DNA of 64,000 nt from Pohlia nutans (lineage: Eukaryota; Streptophyta; Bryopsida; Bryales; Mniaceae): the NCBI GenBank assembly GCA_022496805.1, contig CM040096.1, positions 13,517,501 to 13,581,500 on the forward strand. The letters are read 5' to 3'. Below are positions 37,351 through 47,156 of this stretch, piece after piece. Made by a program: the position numbers and the translations under genes. Below the pieces are notes generated by a model that worked only from the letters and a program-made list of their open reading frames with translations, made no database searches and had not been told where the DNA came from. Every line of letters starts with the position of its first letter. The first letter of the stretch is position 1.

Positions 37351-38465
37351 AATTGAGTTAACCGAAATCAAAACATGAGTTTTGACCCCCAAAATTTGTG
37401 GAAATGAAAAAACAAGCTGTGAATCAGTGTAACCTCTTGAAAACTCATGGTTTTCATGGAGTTTGGGATCAAGCAATTTGATGATCCATTCCTTCCAATG
37501 CTATGAAGGAAGGAATCGGCTTTTTTATTTCTGCATTTGGGCTTCTTTTCGGTTAACCCTAATATGTAAAACATTTTCCATTATTGCATCATTAACACTA
37601 TATAATAATTACAAAATATTTAAATACATTTAAAATGGAATATGTTCATAATCTTTGGAATCTTTTATGTATATTTTATTTTATTTTGGAATATTTTGGA
37701 ATATTCCAAAATAATTTTGAAATCTTTAGACATTTTATGCAATGTAAGAATTAATAACAATCACAAACACTGGCTCAATGAGTCACCAAAAAGTCACTTC
37801 ATCCAAACTTAAATCTTTTAGAATCAATCATTATTGTTGCATGTAGTTTTAGAACACCATTTTTTGTGAGCATCTAGATACAATATATCTTTGTATGCTC
37901 TTGAAATTTCAAACGCTATTTGTAGTTCTAGAATTTATGAGAATGTTTGCAGTGAATGACCTATTGATTGTGCTAAAAAAATTCAGAAAACAACTCATGA
38001 TCAAACCTTATAATCATGTAATATATACGGTAGATTGTTCTGAAAATTGATATACAGTCTCATGACTAAGTTCTCTTTGAGTTTCAGCAGTGAAATTTTC
38101 TATATGAATACCAAATATGAAATACAACTGCTTTCTTGAAAGCATCACGGGAAAGTGATAAAACTTTAGGGATGAACGTGGTCCTTTAGGTCAAAGGACA
38201 TACCAAACCCCTTGGGCTTAGTTTTATTAGTTTTCAAACCACTTTGACTATGAATTGTTACTAATAGAGTAATGTTTTTATGAATTTTTTTTTCAAGCGT
38301 CATTGTGACAAGAATAGCATGTATAATAGTACTTGTTCTGATTTGGCAATGGGGTGTCAAATACTTATTGAAATTCGGAAATTAGACTTCGGCAATGAAA
38401 ATGGAATTAAATCTATTTAGCAAGTTCATACACACAACTGCGATATAGTATTGGATTGAGGTAGA
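37351..38465. other. Intergenic DNA, nothing assigned
   Basis: AT-rich; no gene or bounded repeat supported. Confidence 0.45.
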
Positions 38466-38489
38466 TGATCATTGTTGATGGTGCGATGT

Positions 38490-38590
38490 GCATTTAGGCT
38501 ATTGGTTACGCATTGGGAGGTATGAGTTCAAACTCCCACGACTAGTTTAGGACACTTCGACTTGGCTAATATTATATTCTTGAAAATTCG
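38490..38590 (+). mobile_element. tRNA-like SINE head candidate
   Basis: 'taggctattggttacg' resembles an RNA polymerase III A box and 'gagttcaaactcccac' about 35 bp later a B box with a T-stem. No other copy is seen in the window, so this is tentative. Confidence 0.35.
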
Positions 38591-39037
38591 ACTTATTCAT
38601 TTTTTTAATTTTTTTTTGCTGAAGCTGTTTAGGTACTACAATACCTCCTTTTTTAGAATGTAAATTACTTCTACATTTTGAGGTTCAAACTCAAGAATAC
38701 TCCTTTTTTTTTCTAAGTTAGACATCGTCCTTCAAGAGTTAAGAGAGTTAAATATTAAAAATGCCGTTGACCGAATGAAGGAAGTGAGTTGACTTTTCTA
38801 CATAGAAACGAGGAGAATGCTCAAGGGTAGGTCAGCCCACCACCGACGACCGAGTGAAGCAAACTTTCAACAGCGGATGGTTCATTCGGTGGAATCAAAC
38901 GTCACCAACAACGCCAGACGCTCTGGTTTCATAATTACGTTGCCTGCCAGCCTCCAGAATTAATTAAAAGTTGGTTAAAAGTCCATTTACTGCCCTGGGG
39001 TTACTTAATGGAAAGGAGAGGCTGGGAAACAGCCAGC

Positions 39038-39043
39038 CACGTG
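39038..39043. promoter_or_regulatory. G-box CACGTG upstream of the phytocyanin gene
   Basis: A CACGTG core in 'gccacgtgttcac', about 305 bp upstream of the phytocyanin start codon. G-boxes bind bZIP/bHLH factors in plants; its use here is inferred from position only. Confidence 0.35.
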
Positions 39044-39347
39044 TTCACACAGGGAGGGAACTGTATCGATCGATCCCGGTCCGTCATCATCGTTCTACTT
39101 TCGTCAGAAGTCCAGACGTCCTGCGAGCCGGCCTCATAAACCCATTCAATCGCTCTGCTTCCCTCGCATTATCAGCTCTCTGTGTCAGTCACCATCTGAG
39201 AGCTGTGCCAGTCTTGATTGGGGGTCTCTCTTAGCTCAGATCAACAAATCAGATCGTCGTCTTGCTCGATCGATCTCCGCAAGCTTTGCTCGCGAGCTCG
39301 TCTTTCTAGATCGAGAGAGTGAGTGTGAGCAATCGATCCATCTCAAA

Positions 39348-40433
39348 ATGGCGCAGGGAAGATGCAGTGCAATGTTGGCTGTGGCGGTCCTCCTGGTGAG
39401 CGCCGCGGCTGCCGTGCACGGCACCACGTACACAGTCGGCGGCACCACGGGCTGGACCGTGCCTGACTCCCCCACTTTCTACGCCGATTGGGCCGCCAAC
39501 AAAACGTTTGTCGTCGGCGACATGTTGTGTGAGTCCCGTTTCTCTCCGCATGCTTGAATTCTGACCCTCGCTTCTTACACTACTAGCTGTAGTTTCGAAA
39601 AATGGGGTACGTGACTACCTAGCTTGTTTTTTTACCATCTACTGTTTGTGTTCGCATTACCCGGTAAGAGGTTTAAGCGATGTTGCTGGTCGTGTAGTGG
39701 GTGCATGGCTACCACCTCGTTGCTTCACGACACGGAGATAGCAGGCACACTAAGTTATATGTCGTAGCAGAACCCATGGAGTACTCAATTTAGCATAGTC
39801 TCTGACATATGCCACACATTAGTAGAGTCTTCTTTGAGAAGAACGCTATGAAGAGTTGAGAACAGTAAGAGATGAGTTCTCTTTAGAATACACCATGAAG
39901 ATTTAGAATACACCATGAAGATTTAGAATACACCATGAAGATTGTAAAATACATTATGGGTTGTAACTGTATTGGAACCAATCTGTAGCTGCCACAATTG
40001 GTCCTAATTTCCTGGAGTAGGCTATGTGTGTACTTACCCCACGAAGCTAGCTCGTTTTTTTACCATCCCCTGTTTTTTTGCTGGTTATGCAGTGTTTGTG
40101 TACAACAAGGCAGGGCACAATGTGCTGTCCGTGACTTCGACGGATTACACGTCGTGCACGCTCACGGCCACCAACAAGGTGCAAACAGGGAACGACAGCA
40201 TCGCTCTGGTAGCTGGGGCGAACTCGTTCGTGTGCGGCATTCCGGGTCATTGCCTGGGCGGCCAGAAGCTGACCGTGACCACGACCGCGGCGGCTTCCGG
40301 AACGCCGAACCCGATCACCCCGCCCGGACCCCCAGCCACCCCCGCCAATACCGCGGTTGCAGGCAATGCTGTGACTGTCGTCCAAGTTTTGGCTGCCGTC
40401 GCGGTGTCCGCTGTGGCGCTTCTTGCACTCTGA
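39348..40433 (+). CDS. Stellacyanin-type phytocyanin, GPI-anchored, two exons
   Basis: Blue-copper protein of the phytocyanin family, predicted to sit on the outer face of the plasma membrane; family members are linked to redox or cell-wall/cell-surface roles. Exon 1 is 39348-39528 and exon 2 is 40093-40433, joined across a 564-nt GT-AG intron (donor GTGAGT at 39529, acceptor TTATGCAG). The split gives a 173-residue protein with VVGDMLLFVYNK at the junction, as in the family. Residues 1-25 form a signal peptide; the plastocyanin-like domain spans about 26-125. Copper ligands by alignment to stellacyanin: His69, Cys108, His113 and Gln118 (CGIPGHCLGGQ), so the axial ligand is Gln rather than Met. 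Cys82 and Cys114 would form the disulfide. A Pro-rich linker (132-145) and a hydrophobic tail (about 153-173) indicate a GPI-anchor signal. The start ATG follows a long leader and begins the signal peptide. Confidence 0.93.
39883..39942. repeat. 20-bp x3 tandem repeat in the phytocyanin intron
   Basis: Three perfect copies of a 20-bp unit containing 'gaatacaccatgaag', followed by a decayed fourth ('aaatacattatgg'). Confidence 0.9.
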
Positions 40434-40436
40434 GCT

Positions 40437-41172
40437 AGCGCTGGATCATCTCCCCTTGAATCACATAAGAGCTGGAGTGATTTTGTAGTAACTAGCTCTA
40501 GCGACTCTATCGTACATAAGTGTTCTTGCCCGGACGTCTGTCTGTTGCAACATTTTGTAAACATTTTGAGCTATGGAAGTTTATGATTTTCGGCTGAGCC
40601 GAATTACCCGATTGGAGTGAACGGCAGATTAAGCTCATCCTCCAACCATTTGAAGCAGACAGGTGTTTTGTCCTGGCTCTCCACAGTCATTACTTGCATG
40701 CTGTTTGTGATTTTTGTTTTATGCAGAATCACTCCGAGCGCTGGATCATCGTGTAGTGATTTTGTAGCAACTAGCTCTAGCGATCATCATCGATTCTATC
40801 GTACAGAAGTGTTTGTGTCCGGACAGTCAGGAGTGTCTGCAACATTTTGTAAACATTTTGAGCTATGGAAGTTAATGATTTTCGGCTGAGCCGGTTTACC
40901 CGATTGGAGTGATGGCAGATTGAGCTTATCCTGGATCCAACCATTGAAGCAGCACTAGTAGAAAAGGTGGCACTGTCCTGGGAGATGCCCAGGTAAATAG
41001 TGTCCAATTCCTCGCATGCACAGTGATTTTAGTGTCCAATTCCTCGCATGCACAGTGATTTTGCTTGGGCATGTCCCTTGTGAGCGCCACCTTTTTTACT
41101 AGTGCAGACAGATGTTTTGCACTACTACTCCATATATTATTTACATGCAGTTTGTGTGATTTTTGTTTTAAG
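40437..41172. repeat. Tandem duplication of the phytocyanin 3' region
   Basis: Copy 1 (about 40437-40727) and copy 2 (40737-41172 without the MITE at 40953-41104) both run from 'agcgctggatcatc' to 'gatttttgtttta' and share 'acattttgtaaacattttga'. The duplicated unit starts just after the stop codon, so it duplicates the 3' UTR and the likely polyadenylation region. Confidence 0.85.
40953..41104. mobile_element. CACTA-like MITE with empty site next door, TSD CAG
   Basis: A 152-bp element; ends CACTAGTAGAAAAGGTGGC and GCCACCTTTTTTACTAGTG match at 18 of 19 positions when inverted. CAG flanks it at 40950-40952 and 41105-41107. The uninserted sister sequence ('gaagcagacaggtg') is present in copy 1 of the 3' duplication. 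It contains a perfect 32-bp tandem repeat at 40999-41030 and 41031-41062. Confidence 0.9.
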
Positions 41173-42384
41173 TACGTGTGAGTTGGCTGGAAAACTATTG
41201 TAACCAGGGTTGGTAGGTTAACTTGATTATTATAATTTGGGTCACACAAAGTGGATATTATTTTATGCCAAGAAGCGAACATGGGTGAACTCTACCACTG
41301 CGGCTAGGGCTAACTTAATTCGCTGACGGAATCCGATCTGTGTCACAAACAGTGTTTTGTGTCCACGATCAGTTCATGTACGCTGCATTTCTGGGACATT
41401 GCGCCAGTGTCGCTCCAGTGACACTTTGCATAATTGCATATATGATTTCACCCTAAAGGTAACGGTTTTGGAAGAACCGAACATACACTACTTTTTGTTA
41501 ATAGTGAGGTTGGGTTTATAGTATGGGAGGGTAATTAGTGAAGGTGACTAAAATGTAAAATCAGAGCAAAATGAAGATTTCAGATACTCACTAAAAATTT
41601 CAGTCCTTGTCAATTTCATGATTTTGCAAAATAGAGAGTGCTTTTGGAATTAGTACCACACACACTATTAGCAAAAAGTGTAGTAAAAATGATTGTCTTT
41701 GGGCACCATGTAATACCGGTAGTGCTAGAGCATTGTGCTGAAGGCCATTATTGACACCAAGTTAGTACTAATAGTGGCCTTGGATTAACCTATGGTACTA
41801 TTCCTTGGTGCTCAAAGACCACCTATTGATAGTTCCCTCTTTTGAAACCATTTGATCACAGACTTTATGTACACAGGTTGTTTCTTGTAGTTTATAGATA
41901 ACAACCAATTGAGACTCATGACATGTGTCGCTTTTTCGTAAAGCATATGGATATTTTTTTTAGGTTTGAAAATTCAACCAATCAAGTGCCAATTTTGATT
42001 GGCCAATTTGGAACTAGGATAGTTTGTATCCTTGTTGACTAGTTTGAGTGGTATGCTAAGTACTAGACCCTCGGGTCATATTCATTAGGCCCAATACGAA
42101 GTTAATTAATTTTAGGGTTATTTTTGATTCATTTAGTGAAACTATATATTTTTCAAATTTCACTACATGCCATTTATATTTATATTTTGGATTTTTTTTT
42201 AACGAATTTGACCATAGCATAGGGTAGTACTATTTCTTGAATTGAAATAATATCTTCACATTTGTAAAATCACATGATGAAAAGGATTATAGTGAGAACC
42301 ACGTAACCTGTCTGCCACAAGGTGTTCTCAATCTTAATATAGAATGTTCTGACACTCACTCACACAAGCCACCAAGCTCCTTCC
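41173..42384. other. Intergenic DNA with weak inverted repeats
   Basis: Two candidate inverted pairs: 'cactactttttgttaatagtg' at 41486 with 'cactattagcaaaaagtg' near 41663, and 'gtctttgggcacca' at 41695 with 'tggtgctcaaagac' near 41806. Boundaries and target duplications are not convincing, so no elements are called. No gene seen. Confidence 0.4.
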
Positions 42385-42631
42385 CTTGGAGAAGCATGAG
42401 GTTGATGTGGGGGTACATGGAGATTCCTCTGTGGAAACTCAAGTTAGGTTTGGGGTAGCTATTCTTGCATTGAGGAGGTTCAAGGTTTAAATCTCTCTGA
42501 TAACGCAACGTGTTGTGATTGATCGAAAAAAAGGGGCCAAAACTCATTTTCGCTGCCTTTCAAGCTAAAAAAACCAATTCTGCCCTGTCTTTCCACTTGT
42601 AGAATTTTTTTCTCGATTTTACTGATAACTC
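42385..42631 (+). mobile_element. SINE-like dispersed repeat, sister of 33390-33642
   Basis: Shares the body 'tagctattcttgcat', a B-box-like GGTTTAAATCTC, 'ctttcaagctaaaaaaacc' and the end 'gataactc' with the copy at 33390, in the same orientation. Confidence 0.55.
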
Positions 42632-43337
42632 TAATATCCAAATGATGAATTGAAATCCTCTTTCCATTTGGTTGCCAACAAGAAAACATAAAAGTTTGAT
42701 GAGTCTTATTTAATTATAACTGTGCTCATTAAAAAAAAAAAAAATGGCAATTTTTTCGGTGTACCTATGGTCTTACAAATGGTTCAATCCATTCCAGCAG
42801 GCACGTCACTCACCAACTCTACATATTTTATTTTTTGGGAGCTCAAAATGAAAAGAAGATGAGGCACTTTCCAATATAAAAAATGTAAAAAAAGAAAATC
42901 TCACCAACTTTAACCGGAGAGTCCGCATAGCACGATGAGAAGTGGTACTTGGCCGTGCAGGGAAATGCTCCCACCTTTCGTACTTTGTTCATGAAATTCT
43001 GGAGTGTACTGTACTGTACAGTAGAAGTACCACTGGATTGGTCTTCATTTTGGATCGCCGTTTGCATGCCGCTTAGAGCAAGCCCAGCAGCTCCACACCA
43101 AATATGTTCACCAAACATTAATTTGAGGGCCATCTTTAACTTAGAGGAATGTTAAACAAGAAGTAGCCCAACAACACTCCTTGTGCAAACATCAAGGCAA
43201 CTTACTAGAAGAAGATTTTATGAAAATAACTTGATGACCTTGAAGCATGGGCAGGTGAATAGTCTTCAAGCTCGTTATTTAATTATTGATTGAGCAAAGA
43301 TGATTGCTTGGTGTGAGTAATTTGCTTGCACCAAAGC
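42632..43337. other. Intergenic DNA, nothing assigned
   Basis: No gene or bounded repeat supported. Confidence 0.45.
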
Positions 43338-43509
43338 CATAACATTCAGTAGCCTTCATGCCCACTGCCTTTCCTTCATGCACTTTGTTCATTACCTTGA
43401 GCCTCCACTTGTCCACTTAGCTACTGATGATGTACTATTGGGTGCAGAATATTCCACACCATCTATTGTAGAGCCAAGACAAAGACAATGCATGCTACTG
43501 AATGTTATG
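43338..43509. mobile_element. MITE with CATAACATTCAGTAG ends
   Basis: Ends CATAACATTCAGTAG and CTACTGAATGTTATG; 172 bp. It is the reverse-orientation relative of 18281-18438, with 'gcccactgcctttccttcat' in common. Confidence 0.75.
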
Positions 43510-44081
43510 GCTTATGTAAATGGCGGGGAAAACTCAAACTTTGGCCCCAAATACTATTTTTGGGTGTTAGTGGGTAGTTGCTTAGCTGAACTTTAGAGCT
43601 AGCTACACCAAATCTTGGCGTTGGTTCCTCAAAAGCACCTACTGCTGGGCATGCTCTTGTGTTGAATACATGGCTTTTGTTCCTGGTCCCTGGAAGACTG
43701 GAGTGCACTGCTCTGGAGTGTGGACTGGACCAATTCGCCTCCCACAACAGCCACCTCCGTCCGTCACGCTGTGGCAGTCAGTAATAATTGCTTTGCATGC
43801 ACATTTGTGGATGCTCTGATCTGCACAACTACCACAGCTGAATCACTACTTGAAAAATGGTTCGTGCATTTGCGGCCCACTGGCCTTGACCATTTAGTCA
43901 TCATTGCTAACCAATTTTTGACGCAACTGTAATATGAAATCTCCCTGCTGAAATTTTTGGTTGCTTGATTTTCACGTGGGCTTTCAGTCATGAATGGATG
44001 CCCCAGTGAGTCGAAATATCTTTACTTTACCCTTCAACCACCCTGCTACCAAAAATTGGCTTTTGTTGGTCTGGAATGACC
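43510..44081. other. Intergenic DNA, nothing assigned
   Basis: Short overlapping open frames only; no gene supported. Confidence 0.4.
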
Positions 44082-44898
44082 TTAACCCTTTAGTGCCCAG
44101 GAGACTACATTGTGGTCACTAATGTGTCGAAAATGTAAATAACGGAAAATCCACAAACAATTGGACTTTGAATTGTGATGTTCAGAGTTGGAGACTTATA
44201 ATATACATCTTCTAAAAAAAATAAAATTTCAATGTGGAGTTGTGCAACTATCAAAATACCGATGAACAAAACGTGAAAATACTGCAAATACTTGAAAATA
44301 CGGTAAATACTGACAAATACATCACATGTACTATGTGGTATTTCTTGTGTTTGGAAGTTTGTTAGCTTGTTTTTTTTTTTGTTTTTTGGAATGTGTTCTC
44401 TTGTTCATATTCCATTAGTGTATGTATTCCGATCTTAATCAATGTACCAACTCCTTTCATATTTATGCATATAATATTTTGTCTTAAACCGTATATGGAT
44501 AAGTCACTATCACTTATAAAATTCACAATAATTATGTGTGAGTCCGTTTTTGACATGAAAGATTGCAACGAAGAGGTGTTGACATAGGTCATTGCTCAAC
44601 CTCTTCGCTTTTATTTTTGAAAATTAAACTCAAATTCTATTTAACTTTGAAGTCACACATCCTCCAAAATCTCATTTTTGAGTGTGCATTATACGGTTCA
44701 AAGACATACTATAATCTTCCAATCCAACGGTCCGATCTTATCAAGGTTTAACTGGCACTTGTTTGATTAAACTATGCTTCCATTTATAGAGTTAAATACT
44801 ATTAATAGTATCCATAATTTAAACAAAGAGAGTTTTAAGAAAAAATACACCAAAAAACTCAGGTTTTTCTAGAACCACCCTGGGTACTAAGGGGTTAA
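44082..44898. mobile_element. TTAA element, 817 bp
   Basis: Ends TTAACCCTTTAGTGCCCAGG and CCTGGGTACTAAGGGGTTAA with TTAA on both sides. Non-coding; interior not obviously shared with the other members. Confidence 0.78.
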
Positions 44899-45220
44899 AC
44901 TACCTGGGTGATAGCTAGGAGGTGGGTTCCCCTTATGAGTGCTTATTTGCACCAATGAGGGTGGCAGTTCGATTCCGGTCGGATGCACGTTGTGAGCAAA
45001 AGTGAAGAGGACTCTTGCAGCCTTTGCCATTTATTGATCGACAAGAGAAGCTTCGGTAGTTTGAAATTGTGCATGACTTTGAAATTCCATTTTGCCAAAA
45101 CCTCTCTTAATGTCAATCGATATATTGTTTCCGATCCATGCCTCGGTAGGAGAACACCTCGTCGAGATGAAACTTCCCCACCTGTCGAGGTGAGATGCAT
45201 GAGAGCAAACCTGGTTTTTT
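44899..45220 (+). mobile_element. tRNA-derived SINE candidate
   Basis: Internal pol III promoter-like motifs: A box 'gatagctaggagg' at 44909 and B box 'agttcgattccgg' at 44966. A non-tRNA body follows and ends in TTTTTT at 45215-45220, a typical pol III terminator. It abuts the TTAA of the preceding element. Only one copy is seen in the window. Confidence 0.5.
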
Positions 45221-45650
45221 AGAGTCCGACAACCGAGGCTTTGCCGAAGGCCTTTATAAGAGCAATTTCTATTCTGGTTTCTCTATTCTTGATTGCATTC
45301 TGATCCTCTCAGTGCTTTTGCTTCAGTTGTTGCCTTCGCATATGTCAAATGAATAGTTTTCCTCTCGAAGTTTGAGGATTGCATTAGCCAAGGATTGGGG
45401 CTGCCTTTTTCCTTTAAAGTAACTTGCACCAACGTACTATTGATTCGATCTGAGTAGGTTGCATCGATCTTCTCCAAAAAGCAGGTTTGCATACGATACA
45501 TGTTACTTTTGTCTTGCGCTTGCTACTAAGACCTAGCATTCCCTAGTACTTGGGTCTATGCTATTGCGGTATTGCTGCACGCGCCCTACAACACCCAATT
45601 GCCAGTCGTTTTAACGGGATTTTACATTTCCTGTGACGTGCAGATACAGT

Positions 45651-47156
45651 ATGTCCATCATGGACGTGATCATGATTGACAGATCTGAGCAGCATACTCA
45701 TTCAGAACACGACTTATACCAGGTGGCGGACCTGGTGCTTTGGACGAGTATTCCCACCCTCATGGCCCGCGAGATCGCGCAGCGCAGTACGGTGAGTAAA
45801 TCGTGGGCAGAGTGGACATCGAAACACAAACATCTCATTGTACAGGCCCGGCGGCGCGACGTCACCTGCGACTGGTTCTTCCCACTCCTGGCCAAGAATC
45901 TCACCAATCAACAACTGATCCCGCCACGCTCATGGTTATGGACTGGAATCTGGCATGCAACAGCAGATCACTCGGCTGACACGGTCCACTCCCTTCCTCC
46001 CCTTGTCCATCAATGGATCCGTTTGAGCCGCCCTCGCAGTGACATCATTGCATGCTCAGATGGCTTGCTCCTCATCAAGCTCCACACCCAGGTCTACAAC
46101 GACTCTTCCATTGGGTTCTGGCAGCCTCTTCTGGTTTGCAATCCTTTCACGAAAGAATGTAGGGAGCTTCCAAAAGCTAGGAATATCTTCGCGTCGACTA
46201 TCTGGATTTATAGCGGCGTCCAAGCACAGATGGTGGTGGACGACGAGTCAAATTCCTACAAAGTCATTCTCCTTTTTCCCTATTGTGTTTGTATGTACGA
46301 ATCCACGTCGACCAAATGGAAGGCATGCAAGGCATTTCCTCAGCGTGGTCCGTGGGGGAACCGGTTGCTTGATGTCCGAGCTTGGAACTACGTTTGTGCA
46401 AGTGCATGGGCCGGTGGCCGTTTCTACGTAGCAGACACAGAATTAGCGAGACCAATCGTCAACATGCCGAACCCGAGGGCTAACCAACTTCATGTTCATG
46501 CCGGGTATTTGAGAATCTTTGAAATCGAGGTTGAAACTGGCACGTGGATACAGTTACGATTTCCTCTTGAGAAATGGTATATGAACTTCCCGCACGTCGG
46601 GAATCGAACTCCTCGGTTCCGTAAGAACCTCGGTCCTCTAAGCTACGAATTTGATAGAGGGATCCTCAGGTACTTGAATCTGGTGGAGTGCATGGGTGAC
46701 TTATACGCGATCGTTCGGGCACGGCTCGACGAAATCTTGCAAGATCAGCGAGCAAATGGTCGTCATGACAACTGTGACTCTTGTTTGCAATTGCAGAGGC
46801 TGAAGTATATTAACAAGGACGTGGAATTGATGCCCCTGATGTTCCATATCTTTCAGATGCAGCAGGGAACCATCGTGTCACATAGACTACTGCGAATGGA
46901 AATCCCTCAGGCCAGGGAGGATATTCGGTTCTGCAGACAGTATTTGTTGCGGTTGACGACCCAGGATTATCAACCATTGAAGAATTGGTTCAACTGCACG
47001 GCAGTGGGAAGCGTGCTGTGGGTGGCTGTGGAGCATGACTACGTGTTGCAGTATGATGTTGTGTCCAAGCAGTCCAGGACGCAGATCATCAGTTTGAACC
47101 AGGATGACGATCATCTAGGATTCGCGTACAGGCCTAGTTTCCATATGAAGCCCTAA
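45651..47156 (+). CDS. F-box-like protein, large single-exon form
   Basis: A 501-residue protein, probably a substrate-binding subunit of an SCF ubiquitin ligase. I start at ATG 45651; the frame stays open a few codons upstream without an ATG, and 'tgcag' just before could be a splice acceptor of a 5' UTR intron. The next ATG (45660) has a better context (atcATGG). Near residues 22-60, DLVLWTSIPTLMAREIAQRS then TVSKSWAEW resembles a degenerate F-box (the VSKSW core fits the VCKSW of the family). The rest looks like the plant F-box-associated/kelch type: CSDGLLLIK, a 'VCNPFTKECRELP' motif (common in F-box/kelch proteins) and WVAVEHDYVLQYDVVSK near the end. Composition is normal coding (higher GC than the flanks), with no stops. 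Target unknown. It could be an expressed gene or a recent member of a large family. Confidence 0.78.
   Translation: MSIMDVIMIDRSEQHTHSEHDLYQVADLVLWTSIPTLMAREIAQRSTVSKSWAEWTSKHKHLIVQARRRDVTCDWFFPLLAKNLTNQQLIPPRSWLWTGIWHATADHSADTVHSLPPLVHQWIRLSRPRSDIIACSDGLLLIKLHTQVYNDSSIGFWQPLLVCNPFTKECRELPKARNIFASTIWIYSGVQAQMVVDDESNSYKVILLFPYCVCMYESTSTKWKACKAFPQRGPWGNRLLDVRAWNYVCASAWAGGRFYVADTELARPIVNMPNPRANQLHVHAGYLRIFEIEVETGTWIQLRFPLEKWYMNFPHVGNRTPRFRKNLGPLSYEFDRGILRYLNLVECMGDLYAIVRARLDEILQDQRANGRHDNCDSCLQLQRLKYINKDVELMPLMFHIFQMQQGTIVSHRLLRMEIPQAREDIRFCRQYLLRLTTQDYQPLKNWFNCTAVGSVLWVAVEHDYVLQYDVVSKQSRTQIISLNQDDDHLGFAYRPSFHMKP

Noticed and set aside
38971..39234. 87-codon frame upstream of the phytocyanin gene
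   Set aside because: Most likely promoter and 5' leader; no protein family resemblance.
40047..40564. Long minus-strand frames opposite the phytocyanin exon
   Set aside because: Antisense shadows of GC-rich exon 2.
41486..41685. CACTA-like MITE
   Set aside because: Inverted ends are offset and the flanking triplets do not match.
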